This document shows positions 14,135-25,130 of a stretch of DNA of 64,000 nt, one piece after another. The stretch lies in assembly GCA_904066235.2 (NCBI GenBank), contig CAJFCV020000006.1:4340001-4404000 (forward strand), written 5' to 3'. The translations under genes were made by a program, and so were the position numbers. Under the pieces are notes generated by a model. The model was not told the origin of the DNA and made no database searches. It was given only the letters and a program-made list of their open reading frames with translations. Origin of the DNA: Bursaphelenchus xylophilus (Eukaryota > Nematoda > Chromadorea > Rhabditida > Aphelenchoididae). Every line of letters begins with the position of its first letter. Position 1 is the stretch's first letter.

Positions 14135-15071
14135 TGCATTCTCCCCCAAATTTAACTGCAATTTCTCTCCGAACCTCTTGCCAGTTGAACTCTGGACAGG
14201 GTACTGTAATTTCTTTGGTTGTACAGTCAATTCTTGCTTCTACAGTGCTCCACGTGCTATATTCTTTCCAGAAAACCCCAAAAGCAATCATGACACACCC
14301 GTCTTTTTCCCGTTTCGAATCTCTCTCTAACAAGGATGGTGCAATTTTTAATCAAACGATTCTTTCAGTTGTTGGTAGTGTAATTATTTAGTCAGTGCGT
14401 CAAGAAAACATACTCCTGTCTAATATTCGTCAAGAAAACATTGTAATACGGCATGTGGCGGGGATGTGTGGGCAGGTTTTTATGATAAGCATCAACAATT
14501 GCCTTAAATATGGTTATTTTTGCCTAAAGTAAGGTCATTTTTTTGATTGCAACCAAAAAATCAAACATTTTTCGATGACTAAAGACCTCATAATCTTGCG
14601 CAATTAATCTTAACAGTCTTCCCACACATCAGCCTACATTTTTCAAGAGATTATGATATATTTTTTGTGGCAATCTGTACATGATGGACTTTATTTTATG
14701 GAAAACCTCATTAAACAAGTTTTTATGAAAGGGACTATGATATTTACCATTTCTTTGTAACGCCAATGTAACGTAATTGCCTCTATAGGGAATAAAGTGG
14801 CTCATTAGGAAGACGTTAATGTACTATTTACAATGATGTTTCAGTAATTTTCGGATTACTGCTTACTCTCTTATTGTAGTTTAAAAGTAATGAAGCCATC
14901 GAAAATAGTGTTTATTCTACTTTTATGTAATAAAAGACAGATATTTGGTATGGTAAAGCCATTTTTTGAACGAAAAAATTAGATAGATCAAGAATTACGA
15001 AATTTAATGTACAGGATTAGAGTAAAACAATGTCTAGCGTACAGTAACCTTTATGAAGATTACTGTGTAAT
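14135..15071. other. Intergenic, convergent gene ends
   Basis: The zinc-finger gene and the first aldehyde dehydrogenase gene end toward each other here. I see only AT-rich UTR and spacer sequence with several TACTGTA/TACAGTA strings and no gene. Confidence 0.5.
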
Positions 15072-16814
15072 CTAAGGGGTGAACGCGCCTTTGGCTGAGT
15101 TACATTGGACAACCGATTTTTCGTGAGTAAATGCGTCGAATCCGTATTTTCCTTGGGTTCTCCCGATTCCACTGTTCCCAACTCCGCCAAATGGAATATC
15201 GTTGTCTGAAAAGCGTATTTTAGAAATGAAAAGTTACCAGAAATTTTCCTCAAGCTTTCTTGAAGACCTTACAATCAATAAAAAAATACATAAAACCAAA
15301 CTTACTGAAATATTGCGACATTACGTCATTCACAACAGTGGCTCCGCTGTAAATCTCCCGACAGAATTTCTCCACAAATTCCTTGTCCTTGCTGAACAAA
15401 TAGCTGGCCAACGGCTTCTCTCTGGACTCTCTGACGAATCTGAACGCCTCCTCTTTGCTTTTTACAGTGATAATTGGGATAATGGGAGCGAAAAGCTCTT
15501 CTTCCAACAAAGCGTCATCCGCCTCGACCTCCACAATATAAGGGGCGATAAACTTGTCGTCATGATCATCATCATCGTCAGATTTGTAGATTACTTTTCC
15601 TTTGGAGGCTGTGATTAATCGGTGAACACGACTGAAAACGGAGCTTTTATATATGACGAGAGATTTGACCTTATCTTAGAGATCAACAAGTCATCAAACA
15701 TAACAAATAAAGTCTTTGCTTACTTCCAATGCTTTTTGCTGATCATCCTGGCATACAAAGGATGTTGTTTTGGGTGCTTTCCAAAGAGCCCAGTAACAGC
15801 AGCAACCAATTTTGTGACAAATTCTTCCTTTACTTTCTCATGAATGATGACATGATTGGGGCAGATGCAGACCTGCCCATTGTTCAAATATCTGCCCATT
15901 ATGAATTTGCTGATCACTTCGTCAATGTCCGCAGTCTCATCGATAACACATGGACTGAAAAATTTATTATTACGCCGAGTATTCACCCACCATTTTCCTC
16001 CCATTTCCAGCGTTACGGTGGCCAAATGTTGGGCAGCAGCAGCCATGACAATCTTTCCAATTTGAGTGCCGCCGGTAAAGAAGATATGATCAAAGTGTTG
16101 TTCGAGGAGACTGGCAGTGTCCGAGCCATCTCCTTGAACCACAGCGACATATTCCGGATCAAAAGTGGAAGTCAGGAGGTCTTCAATGACTTGAGCCGAA
16201 TTCTCCGCAACTTCTGAAGGCTTCACAACCGCCGTGCAGCCGGCACCAATGGCAGCGATAAGTGGTCGAATCGTTAGTTGAATTGGGAAGTTGAATGGAC
16301 CAATAATCAAAGCGACGCCTCGAGGCTGTTTGTAGACAAAAGCCTTGCCGAACGGAGTTTCTTGACGCTCTTCCGTCGCGGCCCATTTCTCAATGTTCTC
16401 AACGAAATAATCCAAATCGCCGAGGATTAGATCAAACTCGGTAGCCTTGGCAATACTTTTCGCCCTTTTGAGGTCATCATGAATGGCGTCAACGATTCTG
16501 TCAGCAAATTTAACGATGGATTCTCTAAGCTTCAAAAGTTGTTGCTTCCGGAATTCAACGGGCAAGGTTGCATCGGAATAGAAAAAGTCGCGTTGGCGTT
16601 CGACAATCTGAAAAATGAAGTTGTACTTCATTCAGGGAGTGCTCAAGGAAGCCAAAAGTTGAAGTTAATGATAATATCCAAAAGAGTAACGTAATTACTT
16701 TCCCCTACTTACCGCATTGAAATGGTTGGCTCTACTGTTGACTGGCTTCTTTGGTGCCGGAGATAGTGCCGGGGCCAAGTATTCGGGAGCTTTGGTAACG
16801 TTGGTTGGAGCCAT
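15072..16814 (-). CDS. Aldehyde dehydrogenase, class 3-like (copy A)
   Basis: NAD(P)-dependent oxidation of aldehydes to acids; class 3 enzymes prefer fatty and aromatic aldehydes. Exons on the minus strand: 16814–16713, 16607–15991, 15954–15724, 15631–15306, 15205–15072, giving 469 residues, a normal length for the class. Visible motifs are the cofactor-binding GPFNFPIQLTIRPL and FFTGGTQIGK, the general base Glu in TLEMGGK, the catalytic Cys in NNGQVCICPNHV, and the C-terminal PFGGVGNSGIGR substrate-pocket motif. The donor of exon 2 is GTGGGT, giving GGK-C-PCVID at the junction. A 34-residue Pro/Ala-rich N-terminal exon precedes the domain. No C-terminal membrane tail like that of mammalian fatty aldehyde dehydrogenase is present, so the protein is probably cytosolic. 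A paralog with the same 231/326/134 bp terminal exons lies at 23408–25130. Confidence 0.93.
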
Positions 16815-17323
16815 CGAAATTGGAGGTGTCTACAAAAAAAATTACAGTTAATTAATCTGCGGAAAAATAGCCACTGAGACACGCTAAATGCTTGATAAAA
16901 CTGTCATCCAAACATCTCTTCTTTATATACTGGTCAAGACTACAGTTTTTTAATCGTTAACCAAAGACGTCTTTCTAACCCAGTTTTCCCCTCCCAAAAC
17001 TTTTTACCCCCATTTCATAGACAGTCGGCAACAAGGGGTTACAAATCAAAGGAATAACAGGAAAGGATCATATTTTTTTTTTCCTTGTCGCTAATCAGTC
17101 TGGTCGTTTCCAGACAGATGCAGTTATTACGAGCAGTGGAAGTGCTCCAAGTGCAACGCATAAAAGAGTTTCATTTAGCAAAGTTTAATTAAAAATGAAA
17201 ATGTCAGGGGTCAGTAAGGAAACCCCCGTGAACGTAGTCCTGTCATAACCAGTGAGCAAACTATGGGGTGTCTCAGCTTGATATAAATTCTGTAGAAATT
17301 GGTGCATTATTGGCGGAGAAATA

Positions 17324-18209
17324 CAGTGGGGGGCCTGATCCAGTGGCAAAAAACGTACCTTTTTGCATCCGGGAAGTATCAAAAATGTGGCAAAATGCTT
17401 CCCTCTCCAAGTGAAAAAAACTCCATTTCAAAAGCGCGCCCGCACGTCAAGAAAAAATAAAAGAAAAACGGGCGCCCAATGAAAAAGCCTAGAATTTTTT
17501 TTGGCATTCTGCCCTGTGCAAATCCGTTTTTGTCCAAATGGTTTGCAATATTTTGACATAAAGATTAATAGTAAATCACAAGATATTGATACCAATAGAA
17601 AGCTCGAGAGCTGCTTAAGCTAATAGAACCAAAATATACCCATAATCGTAGTATTTTGACAGTTTTCCATGGCGAAGAATGCAACGTCTAAATAAAAGTT
17701 TGTATCGACGATACCGACTCAGAGAGCACTGGAAGGAGGTATAGGCTCCACGTCAAAAAAATCCTTAAACTGTTCTTCGAGTATCTACACCGGTCCCGTC
17801 CCGCTTGATGGGACAGTTTTTTTGATAGTTGGCCTTGAAATTTGCACTATTTTTAGCCTAGCTCGAACCATGTTCAGAAAATGCGTCACGATGACACCCA
17901 TTTAGAATGTACCAGCGGTATAAAAAACAGTTGTATACGACTAGTAGTACTCCCTAGAGTTCCCATTAAAAAAATTAGGTTAAAAATTGTTGTTATGTGC
18001 AATTTGGATGACAGGTTTTATGAATTTTTTTTCGCTGTGAGAACCTTTGCAAGGCCCGCAATTTCTTGACGTGGCCCGCTCCTTTTGTGAGGGAAAGGGT
18101 GGGCTCTTCAAAACGAAGTTTTTTCATCTGGAGAGGGAAGCATTTTGCCACATTTTCGATGCTTCCCGGATGCAAAATGGTACGTTTTTTGCCACTGGAT
18201 CCTTCACTG
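17324..18209. mobile_element. Mariner-type non-autonomous TIR element (long copy)
   Basis: Terminal inverted repeats of about 120 bp: 17324–17445 (CAGTGGGGGGCCTGATCCAG...) and its reverse complement at about 18085–18209 (...CACTGGATCCTTCACTG). A TA dinucleotide sits just outside the left end, as for Tc1/mariner target sites; the right TA appears mutated. About 600 bp of unrelated sequence without a transposase frame lies between. The same terminal sequence recurs as a compact palindromic element at 53329–53581. Confidence 0.75.
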
Positions 18210-18302
18210 TGCAAGAAACAAGGTTGGAAGTTTCGCGTGGCTCAAGTCGAAAACTATTTCTTAAGTATTTTACTCTGTGCCATGGAAACAAATGATTTCT
18301 GA

Positions 18303-19120
18303 CAAAAGATTGACACGGCCGAAATTTCGGTTGCGGCTCTTATAGCTAGGGTTCGGAACATTCGGGTATATTCACCGCGCGGGTATATACCCGAAATTTC
18401 GGGTATTTATAAAATTTGCAAATATACATAGTACCAATATGAAGTCGTTTGCAACTTATTCATTAACTTATTCATGTTTAGGGTGATATTCTTTTACCCT
18501 TTCATCTTGCGACTCCGGTAACTGGCTGACTAGTTTTCGACCTCAAAACCAAGTTTTCAACGAAAACAAACAACAAATTATGACAAAATGTCAACACTCA
18601 TTGATTTTTTATGACCAAATTCCACTTTTTTTTGCATTTTTAAACGTTAAAAATTCCCATAAATAGCCGAAAACACCCGGCTTCACGGCTTTTGGGTATA
18701 TACCCCGTCCGAACCTTCTCTTAGCTCCTAGAGACGGAACCGAGGTCAAATTTGCAGCTCCGGCTCCCGTAAATTTAACTGTTTCTTTTGACTATATAAA
18801 ACTGTTGACAAAGGTTGTCACGCTTTTCCATTAAACCTTGAAACAGATAAAAATACCTATAAATTTAACTAACTAAACACGCCCAACGTTCCTGAGATTG
18901 AAAAAAAAACTTTTTACAAAAATAAAATTTATTAGTGTCAGAGATGACACATCCAAGGTTTTTGAGCCAAGTCGTACGCAACACATCATTCCCAGTATTT
19001 TTCGAGCATCGGTTTAACAAGATCATGAAATTTTTACTTTTTTGGACGCTGAGAAGCCTGGCTCCGACTTTGGGTCGGGAGCCGGAGCCAAAGCCGGCTC
19101 CGGAGCCGTGGCAATCTCTG
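18303..19120 (+). mobile_element. hAT-type MITE, copy 1, interrupted by a nested insert
   Basis: The right end (GGCTCCGGAGCCGTGGCAATCTCTG, ending at 19120) and the body match the reverse complement of the element at 19901–20343. The left end is more diverged (CAAAAGATTGACACGGCC at 18303). Flanks TTTCTGA and TTTTTGA fit a decayed 8 bp target duplication. The body is rich in GGAGCCGG runs. Removing 18348–18717 restores collinearity with copy 2, which shows that the inner segment inserted later. Confidence 0.7.
18348..18717. mobile_element. Nested TIR insert inside hAT-type copy 1
   Basis: Ends are inverted repeats (AGGGTTCGGAAC... and ...GTCCGAACCTT) and both subterminal regions carry GGGTATATACCC-like strings. 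Flanks TTATAGCT and TCTTAGCT look like an imperfect 8 bp target duplication. There is no coding capacity. It is probably another hAT-type MITE of a different family. Confidence 0.6.
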
Positions 19121-19900
19121 TTTTTGATTGCGGTGAAAATTGGTTAGTGGGGATGGGGTTGTTTGCAAAACACAGTAAGAAAAACAAACATCAGAAAAGG
19201 GACTGATCTCAAAAACAAAAAAAGAATACCGCAGGAGAGGTTGGAAATATTTATAATATTGACGATGATATTTATAGTCGTATTTCTTATCAGGGAAATA
19301 GAGTGTAAACTTGAAGGGAAACACAAACCATTAGACCATAAGACAGATAGATTTGAAGGGTGCACTTCTTTTTTCGGCGATGGTTTTTAATATTTTTCAT
19401 AGATTTGGAACTAACTTCTGAAAGATTGGGTGTTCATTTCTCGATGACAACGTGTTCTGCAATGATGAACGAACATTGGGATTCTATAGATTGAAAGCAC
19501 AATGTGGGTTACGGTCATTACAAAAGAGGGCGGTAATTGGAAAGGGCAAGTAATGAAAGCTGAAGGCGTTTGCAAAGGTGGAGAGATAGATATGTTTTTA
19601 CAGAGATTTTATTCGAAAAACAGGGGCAATTAATTTTTTAAATTTTTGGGAAACATCCGGAATTAATCACTAAAATTTCACGATGATTGTCGTCTTTGAT
19701 AATTCTGGAAACCGTCGGTAGACTGCTTTTTTACTAATTTTATTATGACATTGTGCGGTATAAATTATTACACATATATTGAGTCACCGATGAGATAATG
19801 GAAATATGCGCAGTTAGCCATGCGGGGCCAGGATGAGAGAAGAAAAAAACGTTTGTTACAGTGGGTACCCCGCAATCAACTTTTATAAACTAGTAATAGT

Positions 19901-20343
19901 CAGGGATTGCCACGGCTCCGGAGCCGGCTCTTGGCTCCGGCTCTGAGCGGCTCTGAGCGGCTCCGAGCCGGGAGCCAGAGCCGGAGCCGGAAATTTTGGG
20001 GTCGGCTCCGGCTCCCGAGCCCAAAGTCTGAGCCAGGCTTCCCAGCGGTCAGAAAAGTAAAAATTTCGTGATCTTGTTAAACCAAATTGCCTGAAAAAAC
20101 ACTGCGGAGGATGTCACTTGATTGCAAAAACGTTGACTGCGTGATCTCTGGCACTAATAACTTTTATTTTTGGAAAAATATTTTTCAAAAAAAACATTTT
20201 GCATAGGAGCCGGGATTCGGAGCCGGAGGCCTTTATAAATTTTGCACGGAGCCAAGAGCCGGAGCCGGAGCTGTAAATTTGGCCTCGGCTCCGGCTCTGG
20301 GAGCTAAGAGCCGGAGCCGAAATTTTGACCGTGGCAATCTCTG
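19901..20343 (-). mobile_element. hAT-type MITE, copy 2, with intact 8 bp target duplication
   Basis: A 443 bp element starting CAGGGATTGCCACGG and ending CCGTGGCAATCTCTG, that is, inverted ends beginning CAG as in hAT transposons. It is flanked on both sides by GTAATAGT (19893–19900 and 20344–20351), a perfect 8 bp duplication and the hAT hallmark. The interior is dominated by GGCTCCGG/CCGGAGCC runs and has no transposase frame. It lies in the opposite orientation to copy 1. Confidence 0.85.
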
Positions 20344-21440
20344 GTAATAGTACATATGAGCTAAATAAAAGATTGATTGATGGATAAACTATGAAGTGCA
20401 AACTTTCGATTTTCCTTTAGCACTCTTTCAACTTGTTTACCAAATCAAGCGGCATCAAAGTGCGCCGGTCCTTATCAATACAGCCTAATCTTAAGCTCCC
20501 TTGTCTAACTATGGCTTTTCTCGTCTGATCGCCTTAAAGCATTTTCGCGTTAGCGCAAAAAATTGCGACGAGAGTTCAAGCCGTTTAAAATATGTACTTT
20601 GCACAAAGCGAAAAATTTTTTTGAGACGGAGAAGCCAATTTAAAAATAAATAAATTGCTTCTCATTTTTAGTCTGACCAAACTGTAAAAAATACGTTTTC
20701 TATCATATTTGTCATCAAAGGAAGAAGGAAAACAGTCGGTTACAATTTACAGTAAATACAGAGCATATACGGGCACAATCTAGCCGTTTTTTTTGAATGG
20801 TGGAGAATTGAATGGTCTCCGAAAATGGTGATAAATCAAGTCCTGAAGTTGTTCGAAAAAGATTTTGATTACTGGAACATTGGTGTAAGAAAAACATAAA
20901 ATTAACAAAGACTTGCCCAACCTAAACCTTGAGCCCAAAACGGCACTGAACTGGCCTACTTGGAGAATTTTTAATGAAATACGCCTTGTTCTTTGTTTTT
21001 ATGAACAGTAAATGAGAGAATCCGGAAGTTCCCTGGGTCCGATTTGATGATAAATAAATAAAGCCGACTTTAAAAAAATAGGCAACAAAAATGATTGAGT
21101 ATTTCTCTACCCACCACCCCAAGGGCCAAAAGAATCGAAAATCATAAATTGCAAGGGTCAAAGTTTTAAAGCCAAAAACCGTGATGCAACGTAACTCAGG
21201 ATAACCCGTTTCAAAGAATTTAATAAATCAAACCTATGGTATGTCTTACACAGTAATAAAACAAACTGATTGTGTTTCGAATCTCGGTGAGAAAAGAAAC
21301 CATCAGAAAACGCGGACCACACCGACAGTTAAATGATAACTTCAACTAGTGTTACACTTGTTGGTAGAAAAGCGAGAATTAATAGCCAAAAATAAGGCTT
21401 TGCATCTTGATCTCTGCGCCTCGTCAATCGAGCGTATTTG

Positions 21441-22175
21441 GAGCTATCTCCTGACCAAGATTCAGTCGAAAGTTATGGATTACACGAATTCAGAAGAAAC
21501 AAAGTCAAGGATACTTTGGGTCGCCTCGATTCGTCGTTGGGGGAGTCTAGGAGAAGGCTTAGTCAATAGAACCATTATGGGGCACCCTAATAATAAGATT
21601 GATCAGTTCCTAGGACAGTTTTTCTTTTTAATGTCCAGCTCAGGAAAAAAACTCAGGATCTTGGTTTTTTGGAGCAAGTTTTGGTCTTTTCTATGTGATG
21701 TATACAACGGCCCATGGTCAAGAAAACCAAAGTTAGAAAGAACTAACATTAGGAGAAACGATCACGTTATATATCATAAGGCTTGGCGAAGTCACCGCCG
21801 AGCGTCTGCAGAGCGAGCAGCTTCGCCACACCTCGTCGGCGTCCTACGCCTCGTATCGATTGTGTGTCGAACCGAACGACCCGAACAATCGAGACGCGAT
21901 CAGAAACTGATGCTTTCGATTTTTGATGATTTTTTGAGACCAATTTCGTCTATCAAAAAAATCTTCCGAAAAAATTTTGATAGCGAAAATTGTCTATACC
22001 TGCAAAGTTTTTTTTCTTTGTTATAAGAACTTACTTTCCTCAAGGCTATGCCTACTCCGAGGCTGCCAAAAACGACACCAAACGCTTTTCGAAGGAGAGT
22101 GATAAATCCTTGTACGATCAGCTCCAGCATTCTCCAACCCTTTTGCCCTGTGAATCTCAACGTTTACTTAAATAA
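21441..22175 (+). pseudogene. Coding-like blocks, unresolved gene or remnant
   Basis: Three GC-richer blocks look protein-coding on the plus strand. Block A is 21441–21560 (...KVKDTLGRLDSSLGESRR), block B 21781–21907 (LGEVTAERLQSEQL...RLCVEPNDPNNRD) and block C about 22044–22175 (AYSEAAKNDTKRFSKESDKS). A and B become one continuous frame if the 224 bp between two copies of AAGGCTT (21554 and 21778) are removed. No GT donor ends A or B, so the gap would be either a GC-AG intron or an insertion with a duplicated target. The minus strand offers a competing model: a hydrophobic frame starting near 22160 with a good GTAAGT donor at about 22037 and acceptor at about 21911, encoding about 60 residues. 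I recognise neither product. Confidence 0.35.
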
Positions 22176-23407
22176 GTAGTTTACGTTTGATTGGCTTACA
22201 ATATCGAAATTGGGCAAATTTAATGAAGTTAACAGTAGTCTGGAGTTGTTTTTTACCGCCTTCATTTTACAATAATCCCGGTACAGTGGACCTCGGATAG
22301 CCTTCCCAGAGCTAATTTTAGGACGTAGAACGAAAGCCCTTTCTCAAAAATAAAGTTTTTGCCTTGTGGTTTGTTGAACGGAGTTTTGATCGTATATTCG
22401 TAAATATTTAGTGAGGTAATGAGTTTTGCATCATATTGAATTTTTTATCTCCCTAATTTTAATATTTCTTTGCATAATTTTCCACAACATTCAACCAGCA
22501 GTCTTTAATTGAAAACAAAAAATTAAGCCAAATGCTAAATCATGATATCTGTCAAACTTTGCAATCAACCTTCCAGTAAGAGTAATTCACAGATAAAGTC
22601 AACACTAAGCTTTTTAGCCTTTAAAAATTGAACTGAACTTTTTTTCACCAAGTTCGCGGTTTCATGACCTCAGACTTTACTGCGATTCGAAAACAACTGT
22701 TGAGATGTTTATCGCTCTTCCCAGTTCTTTGTAAAGTTTCAACTCTTCCGTAATCGTTAACTGTTTTGGTCTGCGTCGGACAAACAACAAAAAGAACTGT
22801 TTCATGGAATGTAGCAGTAGTATGTATGTAACAAAGAGAAGGGAGTCTCGAGGAATCGACACAATTGTGCACAACCGAAACACTGCGGTAAAAATTGGGG
22901 TAAAAGTGAAGATATATTAATCGGCAAGCCTAAAAATTAGTTTCTGAAAGTATCGGCTTGCGCCTTACAGGAAAAAGAAGTATGTCTTCAACAACTGTGA
23001 AGGAGACCGACTGTGTTGAAATGAGGAGAATTGGTGAACGAACGCCTTTATGAAACGTTCTTTCAAAAACTCCTTGTGAAAATTGAATGGGAAAACGGAT
23101 CTAGAAACGGTGTAGGGCGCAGTAGCCCTCATCAAGTGGGGCGGCAGAACACGACAAGAACATGCCGAGTATCCCAAACAAGTGTCGGCAGTTTGAACTT
23201 TTGTTTTGAACGCCACTTGTTCCAAGCCGCAAATTATGCCGTTCGCATTCATCCTAGAAAAAATGAGACTTTTTTGTATCAAATTCTACTGTACAACGAT
23301 TTTTTGATGTCATTTCGATTAGTATATGTTTATTTAATTTTTCTACAATAAAGCATGCACAAGATTGTACGTCATATCTTTGCTCAGCGACCTTGAATAT
23401 CAATTTT
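22176..23407. other. Intergenic, nothing recognised
   Basis: AT-rich spacer downstream of the second aldehyde dehydrogenase gene. Short open frames here have random composition and no supporting splice pattern. Confidence 0.45.
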
Positions 23408-25130
23408 TTACTGGCTGAAAATGCCCTTAGGCGACTTCGAGACGCACACTGGCTTTTCGTGGGTGAAAGCGTCGAAGCCGTACTTTCCTTGGGTTCTTCC
23501 CATTCCACTGTTCCCAACTCCGCCAAATGGAAGATCATTGTCTGAAAAAATTACGGTAATTTTTTCAAGATTTTTTGATTTTCACTTCCAAAATTCCTTA
23601 CTGAAATATTGAACGAGCACATCGTTAATCACAGTGCCTCCAGCAATAATTTCGTTAACAAATTTGTCGGTCAAAGCTTTGTCATTCGAGAAAATGTAAC
23701 TGGCCAATGGCCTTTCTCCGCTGTCTTTGATCAACTGAATCGCCTCTTGGCCATTTTTGACGGTCAAAATTGGCAAAACAGGGGCAAACAGCTCTTCTTC
23801 CAACAGCGAATCCTCTGGCTCAATTTCAACAATATAAGGGGACAGGAATTTGTCGTCATGATCATCTTCATCGTCTCCTTTGTAAAGAATTTTGCCTTTT
23901 GTGGCCTTAACGAGTCGATGAACTCGGCTGAAAATCAAGTTAAATTAAGTATAAGACAGTTACAGTATACTTTTATTTTAAAGGTAAAACAGATACTTAC
24001 TTCCAATGTTTTTTAGTGACAATACGAGCATAGAGTGGGTTGGACTTTGGATTTCTGGTGAAAGTCGCCTCAACTGCAGCAATCAGCTTCTTGGTAAACT
24101 CATCCTTGATTTTCTCGTGCAAAATCAAATGATTGACAGTGATACATGTCTGACCATTGTTGATGAACTTGGGCATGACGATCTTCCCAACCGCCTCATC
24201 AATGTCCACTCCTTCATCAATATAACAGGGACTGAAAAAAGAATATTCGTAATGATGTTGCTCAAATTCCAAGAGCGGTATTTCCGTTATAATCCAAGTT
24301 CTCTCACCTCTGACCTCCCAACTCCAATGTAACGGGAGTCAAATGCTGAGCCGCAGCGGCCATAATGATCTTTCCGATTTGAGTCCCCCCGGTGTAGAAG
24401 ATGTGATCAAATCTTTGTTCCAGCAAAGCAGTACAAGTAGCGCCATCTCCAAGGACCACAGTCGCAAACTCTGGAGGAAACACTGAGCTCACGATCTCCT
24501 CAATGACCTGAGCGCTGTTCTCGGTAGCTTCCGAAGGCTTGATAATCGTTGTGCAACCAGCTCCAATGGCCGCTATGAGTGGACGAATAGCAAGTTGAAC
24601 GGGATAATTGAAGGGAGCGATGATGAGGACCACTCCTTTAGGTTGCTTGTGGAGGTAGGCCTCGCTGATGGCGTTGCCTTTGCGCTGAAAGAATTTATTG
24701 GAAAATTATGTTATAACAGTCACTGAACAGGTTAGCTTAAATAAAAATGTGTTTGACAATCAATATTTATTGAAGTATTTTTCTCACCTTCTCTGGAGCT
24801 GTCCAACTATCCAAATTCTCCAAGAAATACGCGATATCATTGTACAACAGATCAGTCTCAGTACCCTTGGAAAGAGACTTCTCTCGATGAAGATCCGCCC
24901 AAAGGGCATCAGCAATTTTATCGGCGAACTTATCGATGGCTTCACGGAGTTTAATCAGCTGTTGCTTCCTCCATTCGACACTCAAAGTGGTCCCGGTATT
25001 GAAGAAGTCGCGTTGCTTTTGGACAAGCTGAAAAATCAAAGATAAACTAAGAATAGAAGTTATCAGGTGAAGATTGAAGGCATTTTTGCGGTATTGTCTA
25101 GTGCTATACCTTGTCAAAATGATGTGGCAT
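23408..25130 (-). CDS. Aldehyde dehydrogenase, class 3-like (copy B)
   Basis: Paralog of the gene at 15072–16814 with the same predicted chemistry. Exons on the minus strand: 25130–25110 (MPHHFDK only), 25027–24788, 24684–24308, 24231–24001, 23927–23602, 23541–23408, giving 442 residues. Motifs are APFNYPVQLAIRPLIAAIGA, FYTGGTQIGK, Glu in TLELGGQ, catalytic Cys in NNGQTCITVNHL, and PFGGVGNSGMGR. The last three exons (231, 326, 134 bp) match copy A exactly in length, whereas copy A's 617 bp exon corresponds to 240 + 377 bp here, so one intron differs between them. The tiny first exon was chosen because it supplies an ATG, a donor and the right phase; an alternative upstream exon is possible. 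A cytosolic location is likely because no tail anchor is seen. Confidence 0.92.

Noticed and set aside
15202..16217. Plus-strand open frames across the first aldehyde dehydrogenase gene
   Set aside because: They are antisense shadows of exons with clear ALDH motifs on the minus strand.
21349..22026. 225-codon plus-strand open frame taken as one gene
   Set aside because: The frame crosses coding-like blocks in the wrong phase; composition is poor except where it overlaps blocks better read in other frames.
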